A DNA stretch of 60,416 nt from JAZDFP01 sp043801445 (lineage in GTDB: Bacteria; Planctomycetota; MHYJ01; JACQXL01): NCBI GenBank assembly GCA_043801445.1, contig JAZDMB010000061.1:1-60416 (forward strand). The letters run 5' to 3'. Numbering within the stretch: position 1 is the stretch's first letter; each line of letters starts with the position of its first letter. Below the pieces are notes generated by a model. It saw nothing but the letters and a program-made list of their open reading frames with translations. It did no database searches and was not told where the DNA came from. The position numbers and the translations under genes are program-made. Below are positions 42,814-50,537 of the stretch, in pieces.

Positions 42814-43336
42814 AATAACCTCCTCTTAAGAGTTATAAATTGTAAACATCAACACCGATACATAACAAGATAGAAATATTTAAATCTAAAAATCAATGCC
42901 GAGTCAAGGTTTTTGATAAAGAGAATAATGAATCGGAATCCGTTATATCAAATTTAATAATGGGACACAGATGAATGCAGAGCCTTACTATGCTCTGCGA
43001 AGCGCTATGCTACTCTGCGTGGTACGCTACGAAGCACGAACAGGCTACACAGATTAATATTTATAAGGAATCCAGGAGGACAGGAATTGTAATCTTGGTT
43101 TCGTGGTCTCCTTATAGAAATTATCTGCGAAAATCCGAGTCCTATTTGATGGATATAGAATGAAACTAATTCTTAGTTTTACCGATTATGGATCATCATT
43201 CCTGTAAAATATTTGTTGACCCAGTTAGAAATAATTTGATATAAGGTTAATTAGTATAAAAACCCTATTAGAATCTTAATACCGAGCCTACCCAACTGGA
43301 TATCCGGTCAGGCGGGCCTGTCGAGATATAGAGAAT
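42814..43336. repeat. 523-bp gap with dispersed repeats
   Basis: Holds the second copy of the 48-bp repeat (42937-42984), GCACGAACAGG followed by CTACACAGATTAAT, and a palindromic element with TCCGGTCAGGCGGG at 43303-43316. A 62-codon open frame at 42975 reads through these repeats and is not called. Confidence 0.65.
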
Positions 43337-44149
43337 ATGATGGAATTCTTTAAATCCCTTAATCCTGTTTTACAGGTTCTTATTGCTACTACTTTTACAT
43401 GGGCGATGACCGCACTCGGAGCATCTCTGGTATTTACAACAAAGAGTATTAACAGAAAGTTTATGGATGGAATGCTCGGCTTTGCAGCCGGGGTTATGAT
43501 TGCCGCAACTTTCTGGTCATTGTTAGACCCGGCTATCCAAATGTCCAAAGATAAATCATTACCGTCATGGTTTCCTGCTGCCGTTGGATTTCTTTTTGGT
43601 GTTGTGGTTATATCAAGCATTGATAAAATATTACCGCATCTTCATCTTGGATTTCCCATCACTAACGCCGAGGGTATCAAGACCACTTGGAAGCGAAGTA
43701 TTTTGTTTTTACTTGCGGTAAGTATGCATAATCTTATTGAGGGTTTGGCAATAGGTGTCGTCTTCGGTGCAATTGCTGCTGGTGTTCCTTCTGCCACATT
43801 GCCGGCTGCCATAGTATTAGCAATAGTAATGGGCATTCACAACTTCCCTGAAGGAATAGCGATTTCTTTCCCTTTACGTCGTGAAGGTATGTCTTCATTC
43901 AAAAGTTTTTGGTACGGGCAACTTTCAGCCGTTGTTGAACCCATTGGAGGTATTATTGGGGTTATAGCAATTAGTTTTGTCCAGCCGATTTTTCCATATG
44001 CATATGGGTTTGCCGCAGGTGCTATGATGTTTGTAGTTGTTGAAGAGTTAATACCGGAATCTCAACAAGGTGAACACCCGGACATCGCTACCATTGGAAC
44101 AATGATAGGTTTTGTTTTAATGATGATACTTGATGTCGCATTTAGTTAA
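43337..44149 (+). CDS. ZIP-family divalent metal transporter
   Basis: A 270-residue inner-membrane protein with about eight helices, importing zinc or related divalent metals. Metal-site helices carry the family motifs SMHNLIEGLAIGVVFG (helix IV) and GIHNFPEGIAISFPL (helix V), plus VVEPIGGIIGVIAI and FVVVEELIPES. It resembles the GufA/ZupT branch. The first two codons are ATGATG; I keep the first. It converges with an NRAMP remnant immediately downstream. Confidence 0.88.
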   Translation: MMEFFKSLNPVLQVLIATTFTWAMTALGASLVFTTKSINRKFMDGMLGFAAGVMIAATFWSLLDPAIQMSKDKSLPSWFPAAVGFLFGVVVISSIDKILPHLHLGFPITNAEGIKTTWKRSILFLLAVSMHNLIEGLAIGVVFGAIAAGVPSATLPAAIVLAIVMGIHNFPEGIAISFPLRREGMSSFKSFWYGQLSAVVEPIGGIIGVIAISFVQPIFPYAYGFAAGAMMFVVVEELIPESQQGEHPDIATIGTMIGFVLMMILDVAFS

Positions 44150-44159
44150 ATAGCATTAA

Positions 44160-44324
44160 AAACAAGGGACACTTCCCAGCGGCTGAAAATGTGGTTATAC
44201 CGCCGGCATCATTATCAACACTACCCGTTATAATCCCCGGCCCAAGTATCGCCAGAAATAACAATACATTTCTTAATGCAGCGTTTCCTTTAATTCTATC
44301 TACGAATCGTATTTTATTAAGGCA
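44160..44324 (-). pseudogene. N-terminal fragment of an NRAMP-type metal transporter
   Basis: The minus strand encodes RFVDRIKGNAALRNVLLFLA then ILGPGIITGSVDNDAGGITT and FSAAGK, then runs into unrelated sequence that stops at 44142, overlapping the end of the ZIP gene. GPGxxTGxxDNDxGGI is the first-helix signature of NRAMP (MntH-like) transporters. There is no in-frame start and over 85% of the protein is missing. The break coincides with the end of another metal transporter gene, so replacement by rearrangement is plausible. Confidence 0.8.
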
Positions 44325-44372
44325 TTATTTAATTACGCTAACGAACGAAAAAAATATTATAGATTCTTCACT

Positions 44373-44525
44373 TTAGACATCAATATAAAATTTCATCATT
44401 CCTATTAAATATTTATTGATATGTTTTTTCTCTTTACTGAAATACCTATCAAGAAAACTCAACGTCTTTTCAAGCTTGTCTTTAGCCTTTATGCCGGACT
44501 TATTGTTTCCTTGTAATGATATCAT
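44373..44525 (-). CDS. Small open frame overlapping the GH16 stop
   Basis: Fifty codons starting MISLQGNNKSGIKAKDKLEK, continuing with TLSFLDRYFSKEKKHINKYL. The ATG overlaps the glycosidase stop as ATGA, which would couple their translation. It is basic, helical and has no signal peptide. Coding is supported only by the overlap and the protein-like composition. Confidence 0.4.
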   Translation of the reverse strand: MISLQGNNKSGIKAKDKLEKTLSFLDRYFSKEKKHINKYLIGMMKFYIDV

Positions 44526-45535
44526 CTTTTATAAAATTTTATCTCTGAAATTTCGAATACAGAATCAGCACCGCTAACAACTCCTTTATTTTTAGCGTTA
44601 TTCAATATCAGATAACATGGTGCTTCTGAAATAGATTTCTTATCTGTTAACACTCCGGTCAAAATACCGTTAACATAAAACTTATATCCATCCGATGAAA
44701 TCTCAACTGCAAACTCATATTCTTTAGAAAAGTCGGGCTTACCCAACTTACTATTCCATGCTGTCGTCCGGTACTCCGTATTGCTATACCCATAATGAAC
44801 CGTGTGCTGCAACCTACCGTGGATAACCTCCATGATATCAACCTCCGGAGTAATGTGATCCGGTGATACAAAAATCCGTTTCCCATCAACCAATATAATA
44901 TCTCTATCAACCGTTATTAATCCGTTTATTTTATCTATACCTTCTATGTATCCGATAGTCTTATCTTCACACCAAACAAACCAATTAAGGTCGACAGGCT
45001 TGTTTATCGGATTTGGGACACAAATTGTCCTGCTATTCTGATTCTTACCAAGACCAAGATTAACCTTTGTAGCAGCTTCCGCATGTCGTTCACGCAGCAA
45101 CCAGATAGCAGGCCAACCATCTTTATCGTTTGGCAATTTGCACTTAATAGACCAGATACCATAAGAATAAGCGTTGTTCTTAAAATCAACAGATCCAATA
45201 GACCACGTTTTCTTAGCCTTTCCCCACCAATTATTGAACTCACGGTTCTCATACCGGCAATGTAGAAGTAATTTATTATCCTTCACCTCAACATTTTCCT
45301 TAAGAGTCACCATATCGTCAGCATAAAGATTTCGGTCTGAAATAACGTATGTAGGATTGTTAAAGTCAACTACAAAAGTAGGCGAGCCAAAAGATATCCC
45401 CTTTGAATTAAGTTTATCCTCATAATCTATTTTATCTGCTTCATCTTTCTTAATCCATTGGTTTTTACATTTAACAAAACCTAAAACAATGAACATGAAT
45501 AGTAATATTATCAATACCTGATTTTTCCTTAACAT
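44522..45535 (-). CDS. Glycoside hydrolase family 16 lipoprotein
   Basis: A 337-residue exported protein (hydrophobic N-terminus, residues 7-22, with Cys 23 as possible lipidation site). The GH16 catalytic motif ExDxxE is present as EVDIMEVIHG (about residue 235). Flanking WSIKCKLPNDKDGWPAIWLL and HTVHYGY fit the jelly-roll fold. GH16 enzymes cleave beta-1,3- or beta-1,4-glucans or galactans such as laminarin or carrageenan; the substrate cannot be told here. AGGAG precedes the ATG. Confidence 0.85.
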   Translation of the reverse strand: MLRKNQVLIILLFMFIVLGFVKCKNQWIKKDEADKIDYEDKLNSKGISFGSPTFVVDFNNPTYVISDRNLYADDMVTLKENVEVKDNKLLLHCRYENREFNNWWGKAKKTWSIGSVDFKNNAYSYGIWSIKCKLPNDKDGWPAIWLLRERHAEAATKVNLGLGKNQNSRTICVPNPINKPVDLNWFVWCEDKTIGYIEGIDKINGLITVDRDIILVDGKRIFVSPDHITPEVDIMEVIHGRLQHTVHYGYSNTEYRTTAWNSKLGKPDFSKEYEFAVEISSDGYKFYVNGILTGVLTDKKSISEAPCYLILNNAKNKGVVSGADSVFEISEIKFYKR

Positions 45536-45877
45536 TTTTTACTCCTTTTAGAATTTATATTCTTGCAAAGTCGCAACCCCAGACGAATACCCTGCCCGAC
45601 CTTACGGTCGTTCGGGCGGGTGTCGGTGATAAACTCCGTCCTGCCTGTCCCGAGCTATGTCTCGGGAATTATTTCGGGAGTCTCCCGGATGTTTTAGTTC
45701 TTAGGACGCATGACACACATTATGTCCTGAATTTATAAAACAATAACTTATACGTCAACTAAATGGTGCCTGCCCTTTTGCTCAGCGAACCTGCACAACG
45801 GCCAGGACATTTCAGCCTGCGGAGTCGCAACGGAGTCCCGATTATTTCGGGGCGGTGTGTCACCGCCCAGACCGCCA
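45536..45877. repeat. Gap rich in GC palindromes
   Basis: Contains GCCCGACC...GGTCGTTCGGGC (about 45593-45618), CCCGAGCTATGTCTCGGG (about 45649-45666), CCCGATTATTTCGGGG (about 45837-45852) and GGCGGTGTGTCACCGCC (about 45851-45867). A 135-codon open frame here (45759-46166) is a shadow of the permease gene. The last hairpin sits just after the permease stop and may act as a terminator. Confidence 0.65.
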
Positions 45878-46693
45878 TCAGCCCGTTATTTTTCGGATTA
45901 TAGCACAGCATACCAGAGCAATACCGGAAACAGCCACGATGGATGCGCCTGATGGCAAATCCCACATCGCAGAAAAATACAAGCCGATAATACTTACCAG
46001 AAACCCGATGACCCAGCCAATAATCAACCTGGGCATAATCTTGCTGGTAAAAAGCATGGCACAAACAGCCGGCACGATAAAATAACAGAATACCAGCAAT
46101 ATTCCGGCAATCTGCACAGAAATAGTAACTACCAAACCGAAAGTCATATAGAATAGGAAGTCCCACCAGCGCACCTTCAAACCTTTGGCATATGCTTCGC
46201 TGATATTAGTTGATATCAGCAGGAACTGCCTGCGAAATATATAATGGAATATTCCTATGAACAGATATATGCCAAATATCTTCAAGACAGATGAAGAAGT
46301 AACATATAAAAGCCCGCCTACTAACATTGATTTAATTGCTTCATCACCGTGCGGGGCCCTGTCAAGGATTAGGATGGTAACTGCAGAACTCACCGCAAAG
46401 ACAATCCCGATAATTGCTTCTTGAGGTATCTTTTCTTCGCGGGCTCTGGTTATGGCAAATAATCCGGCTCCGAGAAAAGTAACTGCCAGCGAAACGACCC
46501 ACGCCATCGGGGTATTTAATTCATAACCGAGCAGAAGAGCAAAGGCGCTGCCCAAGGCGGCCATCTGAGCCAGTGCGATATCAACGAAGATTACGCCTCT
46601 GCTGACAATATGCAAGCCTAAATAACAATGAACTCCGGCAAGAATCAGGCAGGCAATAAACGCCCATTGCAATATCGGTATCATTTCTAACAT
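45878..46693 (-). CDS. Zinc/manganese ABC transporter permease
   Basis: A 271-residue ABC-3 family inner-membrane permease (ZnuB/MntB-like) with about eight helices. Typical blocks are IVSRGVIFVDIALAQMAALG near the start, the EAIIGIVFAVSSAVTILIL region and the late TISVQIAGILLVFCYFIVPA segment. AGGAG lies before the ATG. The binding-protein gene lies 91 bases upstream. No ATPase (ZnuC) gene is found beside it, which is unusual for this system. Confidence 0.88.
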   Translation of the reverse strand: MLEMIPILQWAFIACLILAGVHCYLGLHIVSRGVIFVDIALAQMAALGSAFALLLGYELNTPMAWVVSLAVTFLGAGLFAITRAREEKIPQEAIIGIVFAVSSAVTILILDRAPHGDEAIKSMLVGGLLYVTSSSVLKIFGIYLFIGIFHYIFRRQFLLISTNISEAYAKGLKVRWWDFLFYMTFGLVVTISVQIAGILLVFCYFIVPAVCAMLFTSKIMPRLIIGWVIGFLVSIIGLYFSAMWDLPSGASIVAVSGIALVCCAIIRKITG

Positions 46694-46784
46694 GAAATAC
46701 TCCTCTCTTTAAAATTTCACCACAAAGGCACAAAGGACACAAAGGTATTGCGAAATTCCTTGTGTCTTTTATGGTTAATTAATA

Positions 46785-47825
46785 CTATTTCACTACCTCC
46801 AATAGTTTGTTAATCAAATTATCTATAAGCGCAATATAATCATTTGCGGTTTTATCACCGCCGACCGAAAGCGCGGATTCAACAACCTTGGCGCCGGTTT
46901 TGTCGGCAACGAATTCAGCTGATTTGCGGTCATAGAATGACTCCATCAGAATTACCCTGATGTTTTCCGAATTAACCTTCTCAATGATATCTTTGAGATG
47001 TGCTGGTCCCGGTGGAATACCCGGTTTGGGTTCTATTTCTCCAGAGATAATCAGTCTAAATCGGTTGGCAAAATATGTCCAGGAACGGTGAAAAACCACT
47101 ATCTTCATTCCTCTCAATGGCTTGGTTTTGGCAATCCAGCCGCCTAACTGAAGTAGTTGTTCGTTTTTCGTGGTTCGTTGTTCGTTTGTCTGACTAACAA
47201 AATCATCCAATTTACCGGAGAGTTCCAATTCCCAAAGTTTAAAATCGTCGATTTGTTCTACTAAATTCTTTCCGAACATTGCCTCGTCAATCCGCTTGAT
47301 AAATCCTGAATAATTATTCTGATATTCATCTTTATGCGACGAGTCAATGGTCTGCAGGCGATTGGAAATATTCAATGCGATTACCCGGGCATTATACGGG
47401 TCAATCCAGTAATGGGGATTACCGTAGGGATGCACGTCGCCCATTGAACGGTCAACCTTACCGGTAGGCACCTCAAGAAGAAAGGTCCCTTTGGATACGT
47501 CCAGATAACCGTCATTACCCGGTTTAATCTTGGGGTTACGGGCGCCTTCAATAATTAAAGGCTCGTAGCCGACTTCCAATTCAAGTCCGATTACTATTAA
47601 TAAATCAGCCTTGCGGGCGTTGACAATCATACTCGGTTTTGCCTCTGCATAATGCGGGTCCTGACTGCCCGTGCAAATACTGGTGACATTGACATATTTA
47701 CCGCCTATTTCTTCGGTAATGGACTTCAGGTCAGAAGTGGTGGTCAGGACATTGAGTTTCTTTTCCTCAGCCCAACTGAATGAAGTCAGCAATAGAAACA
47801 TCAAAATTACTAAATACTTTTTCAT
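46785..47825 (-). CDS. Zinc/manganese-binding periplasmic protein (ZnuA-like)
   Basis: A 346-residue cluster A-I solute-binding protein with a signal peptide (residues 1-19, ending SWA). Metal ligands are visible as GSQDPHYAEAKPS (His), GNPHYWIDPYNA (His), VVFHRSWTYFANRF (His) and a late acidic residue in LMESFYDRKSA. A His-rich loop common in ZnuA is replaced by SQTNEQRTTKNEQLLQ, encoded by an ACGAAC/GTTCGT low-complexity phrase (47156-47190). AGGAG precedes the ATG. It should deliver metal to the downstream permease. Confidence 0.87.
   Translation of the reverse strand: MKKYLVILMFLLLTSFSWAEEKKLNVLTTTSDLKSITEEIGGKYVNVTSICTGSQDPHYAEAKPSMIVNARKADLLIVIGLELEVGYEPLIIEGARNPKIKPGNDGYLDVSKGTFLLEVPTGKVDRSMGDVHPYGNPHYWIDPYNARVIALNISNRLQTIDSSHKDEYQNNYSGFIKRIDEAMFGKNLVEQIDDFKLWELELSGKLDDFVSQTNEQRTTKNEQLLQLGGWIAKTKPLRGMKIVVFHRSWTYFANRFRLIISGEIEPKPGIPPGPAHLKDIIEKVNSENIRVILMESFYDRKSAEFVADKTGAKVVESALSVGGDKTANDYIALIDNLINKLLEVVK
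47156..47190. repeat. ACGAAC low-complexity phrase inside the metal-binding protein gene
   Basis: GTTCGTTTTTCGTGGTTCG and related repeats, in frame, encode TNEQRTTKNEQ. The same kind of phrase is intergenic filler elsewhere (1-125, 3.8 kb, 22.4 kb). Confidence 0.6.
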
Positions 47826-47867
47826 AATTAATTTCTCCTATCCGTGTTAATCTGTGGTTTAGCCCCG

Positions 47868-47935
47868 ATGTTCCCCCGAAGCAAGTTCGGGGTCATCGGG
47901 ATAAGAGCCAGTACGTCACTTCGTTTCTACTGGCT
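47868..47935. repeat. Composite palindromic intergenic element
   Basis: CCCCGATG...TCATCGGG outer arms around CCCCCGAAGCAAGTTCGGGG, then a GAGCCAGTA...TACTGGCTC hairpin. It shares the TCGGGATAAGA...ACTGGCTCTA frame with 10014-10083. Confidence 0.65.
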
Positions 47936-49171
47936 CTAAAATTTATGCGCTCCGTGTTTACCAAGAGACACCTGGAATTGCAGGTAAACCTCGGAAACAT
48001 TTTCATTACCCCGACTCGTCCGGTAGTTGCCATTGGAAAATTGCAGACGCAAGAACGAGAATTCACTCGGACGGTAAGTAAATGCTAAAGAAGTCTTATT
48101 ACTGCTTCCAAATGATTCTGATGTCCCATCCGGTAAACGGTTATTATTAATCAACCCGATTTGTTCCCAGCGCAGTCCGGTTTGCCAGCGGGGCAAAATA
48201 CCGTATGTTGCTTGAAAATAGTAGCCATCCTGCCGGTCAATATCGTGTTCGCTGACTAAAGCCGGATTCAGGTCATCCTCTTTCACGATAAGGTTTTTCT
48301 GGAGATTGAAATATTCGCCTTGGAAAACCAATTTACCCTGACCGTACGCTTGATTGGAATTAAACTTATAGACGAAATCAGCGCCCCAGAATTGACCATA
48401 GCCGTCCAGCCAATTGTCAATCGTGCCATCAGAATTGCCATCCTGTGTTTCCTGCTGGACGCCTCTGCCGAATGACACGCCAAATTGGGCAGAGTGTTTG
48501 TCTGGAAGATTGGGCGCCACTTTTAGCCAGCCAACCATCAGTCGGGGACCTGAACGTTCCGGCAATGGTGATTCTCCAGAATAAGCAAATGCCTTCTCGC
48601 CGTTCCCCTGAAAAACCTCAATGCCGCTGAGTAAGTAGAATGATGTCGGCGCCAGATATGATGTCTGAATACACACATCATTAAGACCTTCTTCACCTAA
48701 GGTAAGTTGATAGATAAGGGGACGGTCAATAAAATCCCACGAATGACCGTGCTGGGAATTTATCCGTCCGAAATTACTGAACATCTTGCCGCCCTTTATT
48801 TCAAACCCATACGACAAATCGGTGGCCTGAATTACCGCCTCTTCCACACTTGCCCCTTCCGGTGATAATGATGTTATCAGATATCCGGAAAAATAAGGGT
48901 CAATATTAGACGAGAGAACCAACTCTGATTCACGCAGGTTAATCCCGTCCTGAATGCCTTCTTCATCCGCGCCGTTGCTACCGAAACCTTTTATTCTTCC
49001 GAGAACGTTAGTGACATCCTTCCGGGAACCGGTCTGGTGGTAGGCGCTATCGATTATCACAGATATGTCAGGGTTAAAATAACCTGATTTCGCACCGGCA
49101 GACTGATTTATCTGCTGGGCAAAGAGCATAGCCGGGGAAATACATATACATAAAATAATTAAATATCTCAT
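47936..49171 (-). CDS. Outer-membrane beta-barrel protein of the zinc locus
   Basis: A 411-residue protein with a signal peptide (residues 1-18, ending LFA), alternating hydrophobic/aromatic strands throughout, and a C-terminal strand ending in Phe (YLQFQVSLGKHGAHKF), the usual signature for outer-membrane insertion. Position upstream of the zinc-binding protein and permease suggests a zinc-regulated porin. AGGTG precedes the ATG. A metal role is inferred from context. Confidence 0.7.
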   Translation of the reverse strand: MRYLIILCICISPAMLFAQQINQSAGAKSGYFNPDISVIIDSAYHQTGSRKDVTNVLGRIKGFGSNGADEEGIQDGINLRESELVLSSNIDPYFSGYLITSLSPEGASVEEAVIQATDLSYGFEIKGGKMFSNFGRINSQHGHSWDFIDRPLIYQLTLGEEGLNDVCIQTSYLAPTSFYLLSGIEVFQGNGEKAFAYSGESPLPERSGPRLMVGWLKVAPNLPDKHSAQFGVSFGRGVQQETQDGNSDGTIDNWLDGYGQFWGADFVYKFNSNQAYGQGKLVFQGEYFNLQKNLIVKEDDLNPALVSEHDIDRQDGYYFQATYGILPRWQTGLRWEQIGLINNNRLPDGTSESFGSSNKTSLAFTYRPSEFSFLRLQFSNGNYRTSRGNENVSEVYLQFQVSLGKHGAHKF

Positions 49172-49232
49172 TAATACACCTCACAAATGGTTATTTACAG
49201 TCCAATTATTAAAGAAAGAATGATTGAAAGAA

Positions 49233-49661
49233 TTAGGCAATAAACAGGATAGGCGGACCGCGGATTTCAATAGCATTAAAGATGGGATTCTCGTAAGCAG
49301 TGTTGCTGATGGATGGAAATACATTGAGACAAAGTATATCCGAATTTAGATTACTTGAACATCCCAATAAAGCACCTTCAAAATGCTGCTGGATATTGAT
49401 ACACAGGGAACAATTATGGTTATGTGATTGATGATTATGATGAGTATGATTGGAATTATGGCAGGGATTATCAGATTCACATCTTTCGCTGATATTTGTT
49501 TTATCAGATGCTGTCTGAGTTTCGTTGCAAGCAGAACAATTATCAATATTAGATAAAATCTCAATCGAGTGATAGAATGAAATACCGAAGAAAGATATGA
49601 GATATAATATTAATGATAGGACAATTGCAATACGATTATTATTTGTTCGATTAATAATCAT
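49233..49661 (-). CDS. His/Cys-rich exported metal-binding protein
   Basis: A 142-residue protein with an N-terminal membrane helix (about residues 11-30) and a dense metal-binding stretch: DNCSACNE, then CHNSNHTHHNHQSHNHNCSLC. It heads the zinc/manganese locus and most likely binds or senses zinc in the periplasm. A TTGACA stands about 30 bases upstream on the minus strand, and GATGTC occurs several times in the upstream region, but I cannot identify a Zur box. Confidence 0.7.
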   Translation of the reverse strand: MIINRTNNNRIAIVLSLILYLISFFGISFYHSIEILSNIDNCSACNETQTASDKTNISERCESDNPCHNSNHTHHNHQSHNHNCSLCINIQQHFEGALLGCSSNLNSDILCLNVFPSISNTAYENPIFNAIEIRGPPILFIA

Positions 49662-50050
49662 AATGGTATCAAACTATAAAATGTCTTAAGATGTCAAGCA
49701 ATTCTCTACCTCTTTTATTATTTTAGAAGATGTCTAAAAAGTCCCTTGATGTCAGAACATAATGAACGTAACAATCTCTATTTTATGCGGGAAACATGAT
49801 TGCATCTCGTGACAAACACCGCTCTGAATAGAAAAAATATTTCATATCTGTTAGGTCGGATGAAGTCACCAGAAGCAACCCTGTGCCAGAGGCACCTGCC
49901 CAACCGTCAGGCGGAGATCCGCCTTCCCAACCCGTGTTCTCCCGACAGAAATTCGTCGGGACGGGAGGACGGGTTGGCGGAAAAGAAGACTAACTATACA
50001 TATAATTGGGGGGGGGATATACCCGTATATCCCGGGGGATATCCCCGGGG
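49662..50050. repeat. Intergenic region with composite palindromes left of the 22-bp array
   Basis: Contains CTGCCC...GTCAGGCGGAG and GATCCGCC near 49897-49925, TCCCGACAGAAATTCGTCGGGA at about 49938-49959, and GGACGGGTTGG. A G-run and the near-palindromic CCCGGGGGATATCCCCGGGG follow at about 50031-50050. An 85-codon frame at 49800 reads through these and is not called. Confidence 0.6.
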
Positions 50051-50388
50051 TATCTAGTAGATATCCCCCCCCCACTACTAGTAGATATCCCCCCACCTAC
50101 TATAGGATACCCCCTCACCTACTAACGGATATCCCCCCACCTACTAATAGATACCCCCTCCACTACTAGTAGATATCCCCTCTCCTACTATGGGATACCC
50201 CCTAGACTACTAATGGATATCCCCCCACCTACTGATAGATACCCCCCTCACTACTAATGGATACCCCCTCCACTACTAGTAGATATCCCCTCTCCTACTA
50301 TGGGATACCCCATAGACTACTAATAGATATCCCCCCACCTACTAATAGATACCCCCTCCACTACTAATGGATACCCACCTATCTAGTA
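50051..50388. repeat. Array of about fifteen 22-bp C-rich tandem repeats
   Basis: Each unit is ATAT or ATAC, four to six C, a variable triplet, CTACTA and three more bases. Units 2 to 14 (50085-50370) are all exactly 22 bp. Units 5 to 8 recur as units 10 to 13 with three differences (110-bp higher-order period). ATAT- and ATAC-starting units largely alternate. Direct copies of TATCTAGTA bound the array (50051-50059 and 50380-50388). The period is not a multiple of three, so it is not coding. It lies between the zinc locus and the VIT-vWA genes, with C-runs on the plus strand and G-runs on the minus strand. Confidence 0.92.
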
Positions 50389-50497
50389 CAGAATGTTGTT
50401 TCAACGGGACACGTCTCACATCAGTATATAGTATAAAGTATGAAATAGGTAGTATGTAAAGGGGCGAAATGACGAGGGGTAAGGCGTCACTCAGAAT

Positions 50498-50527
50498 GAG
50501 ACCGCCCCGATGGACATCGGGACGGTC
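50498..50527. repeat. Hairpin after the VIT-vWA gene
   Basis: GAGACCG...CGGTCTC outer arms around CCCCGATGGACATCGGGA, ten bases past the stop codon. The outer arms and the CTCAGAATGAGACCG flank match the hairpin at 19694-19723; the interior matches the element inside murJ. Confidence 0.75.
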
Positions 50528-50537
50528 TCAATTTCGA

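Noticed and set aside
42975..43163. 62-codon plus-strand frame
   Set aside because: It runs through dispersed repeats and has no coding signature.
45759..46166. 135-codon minus-strand frame
   Set aside because: It is a different reading frame over the ABC permease gene and reads into a palindrome-rich gap.
49800..50057. 85-codon plus-strand frame left of the 22-bp array
   Set aside because: It reads through palindromic elements and a G-run; nothing resembles a protein family.
50051..50388. CRISPR array
   Set aside because: Units abut with no constant repeat and unique spacer pattern, and no cas genes are present.
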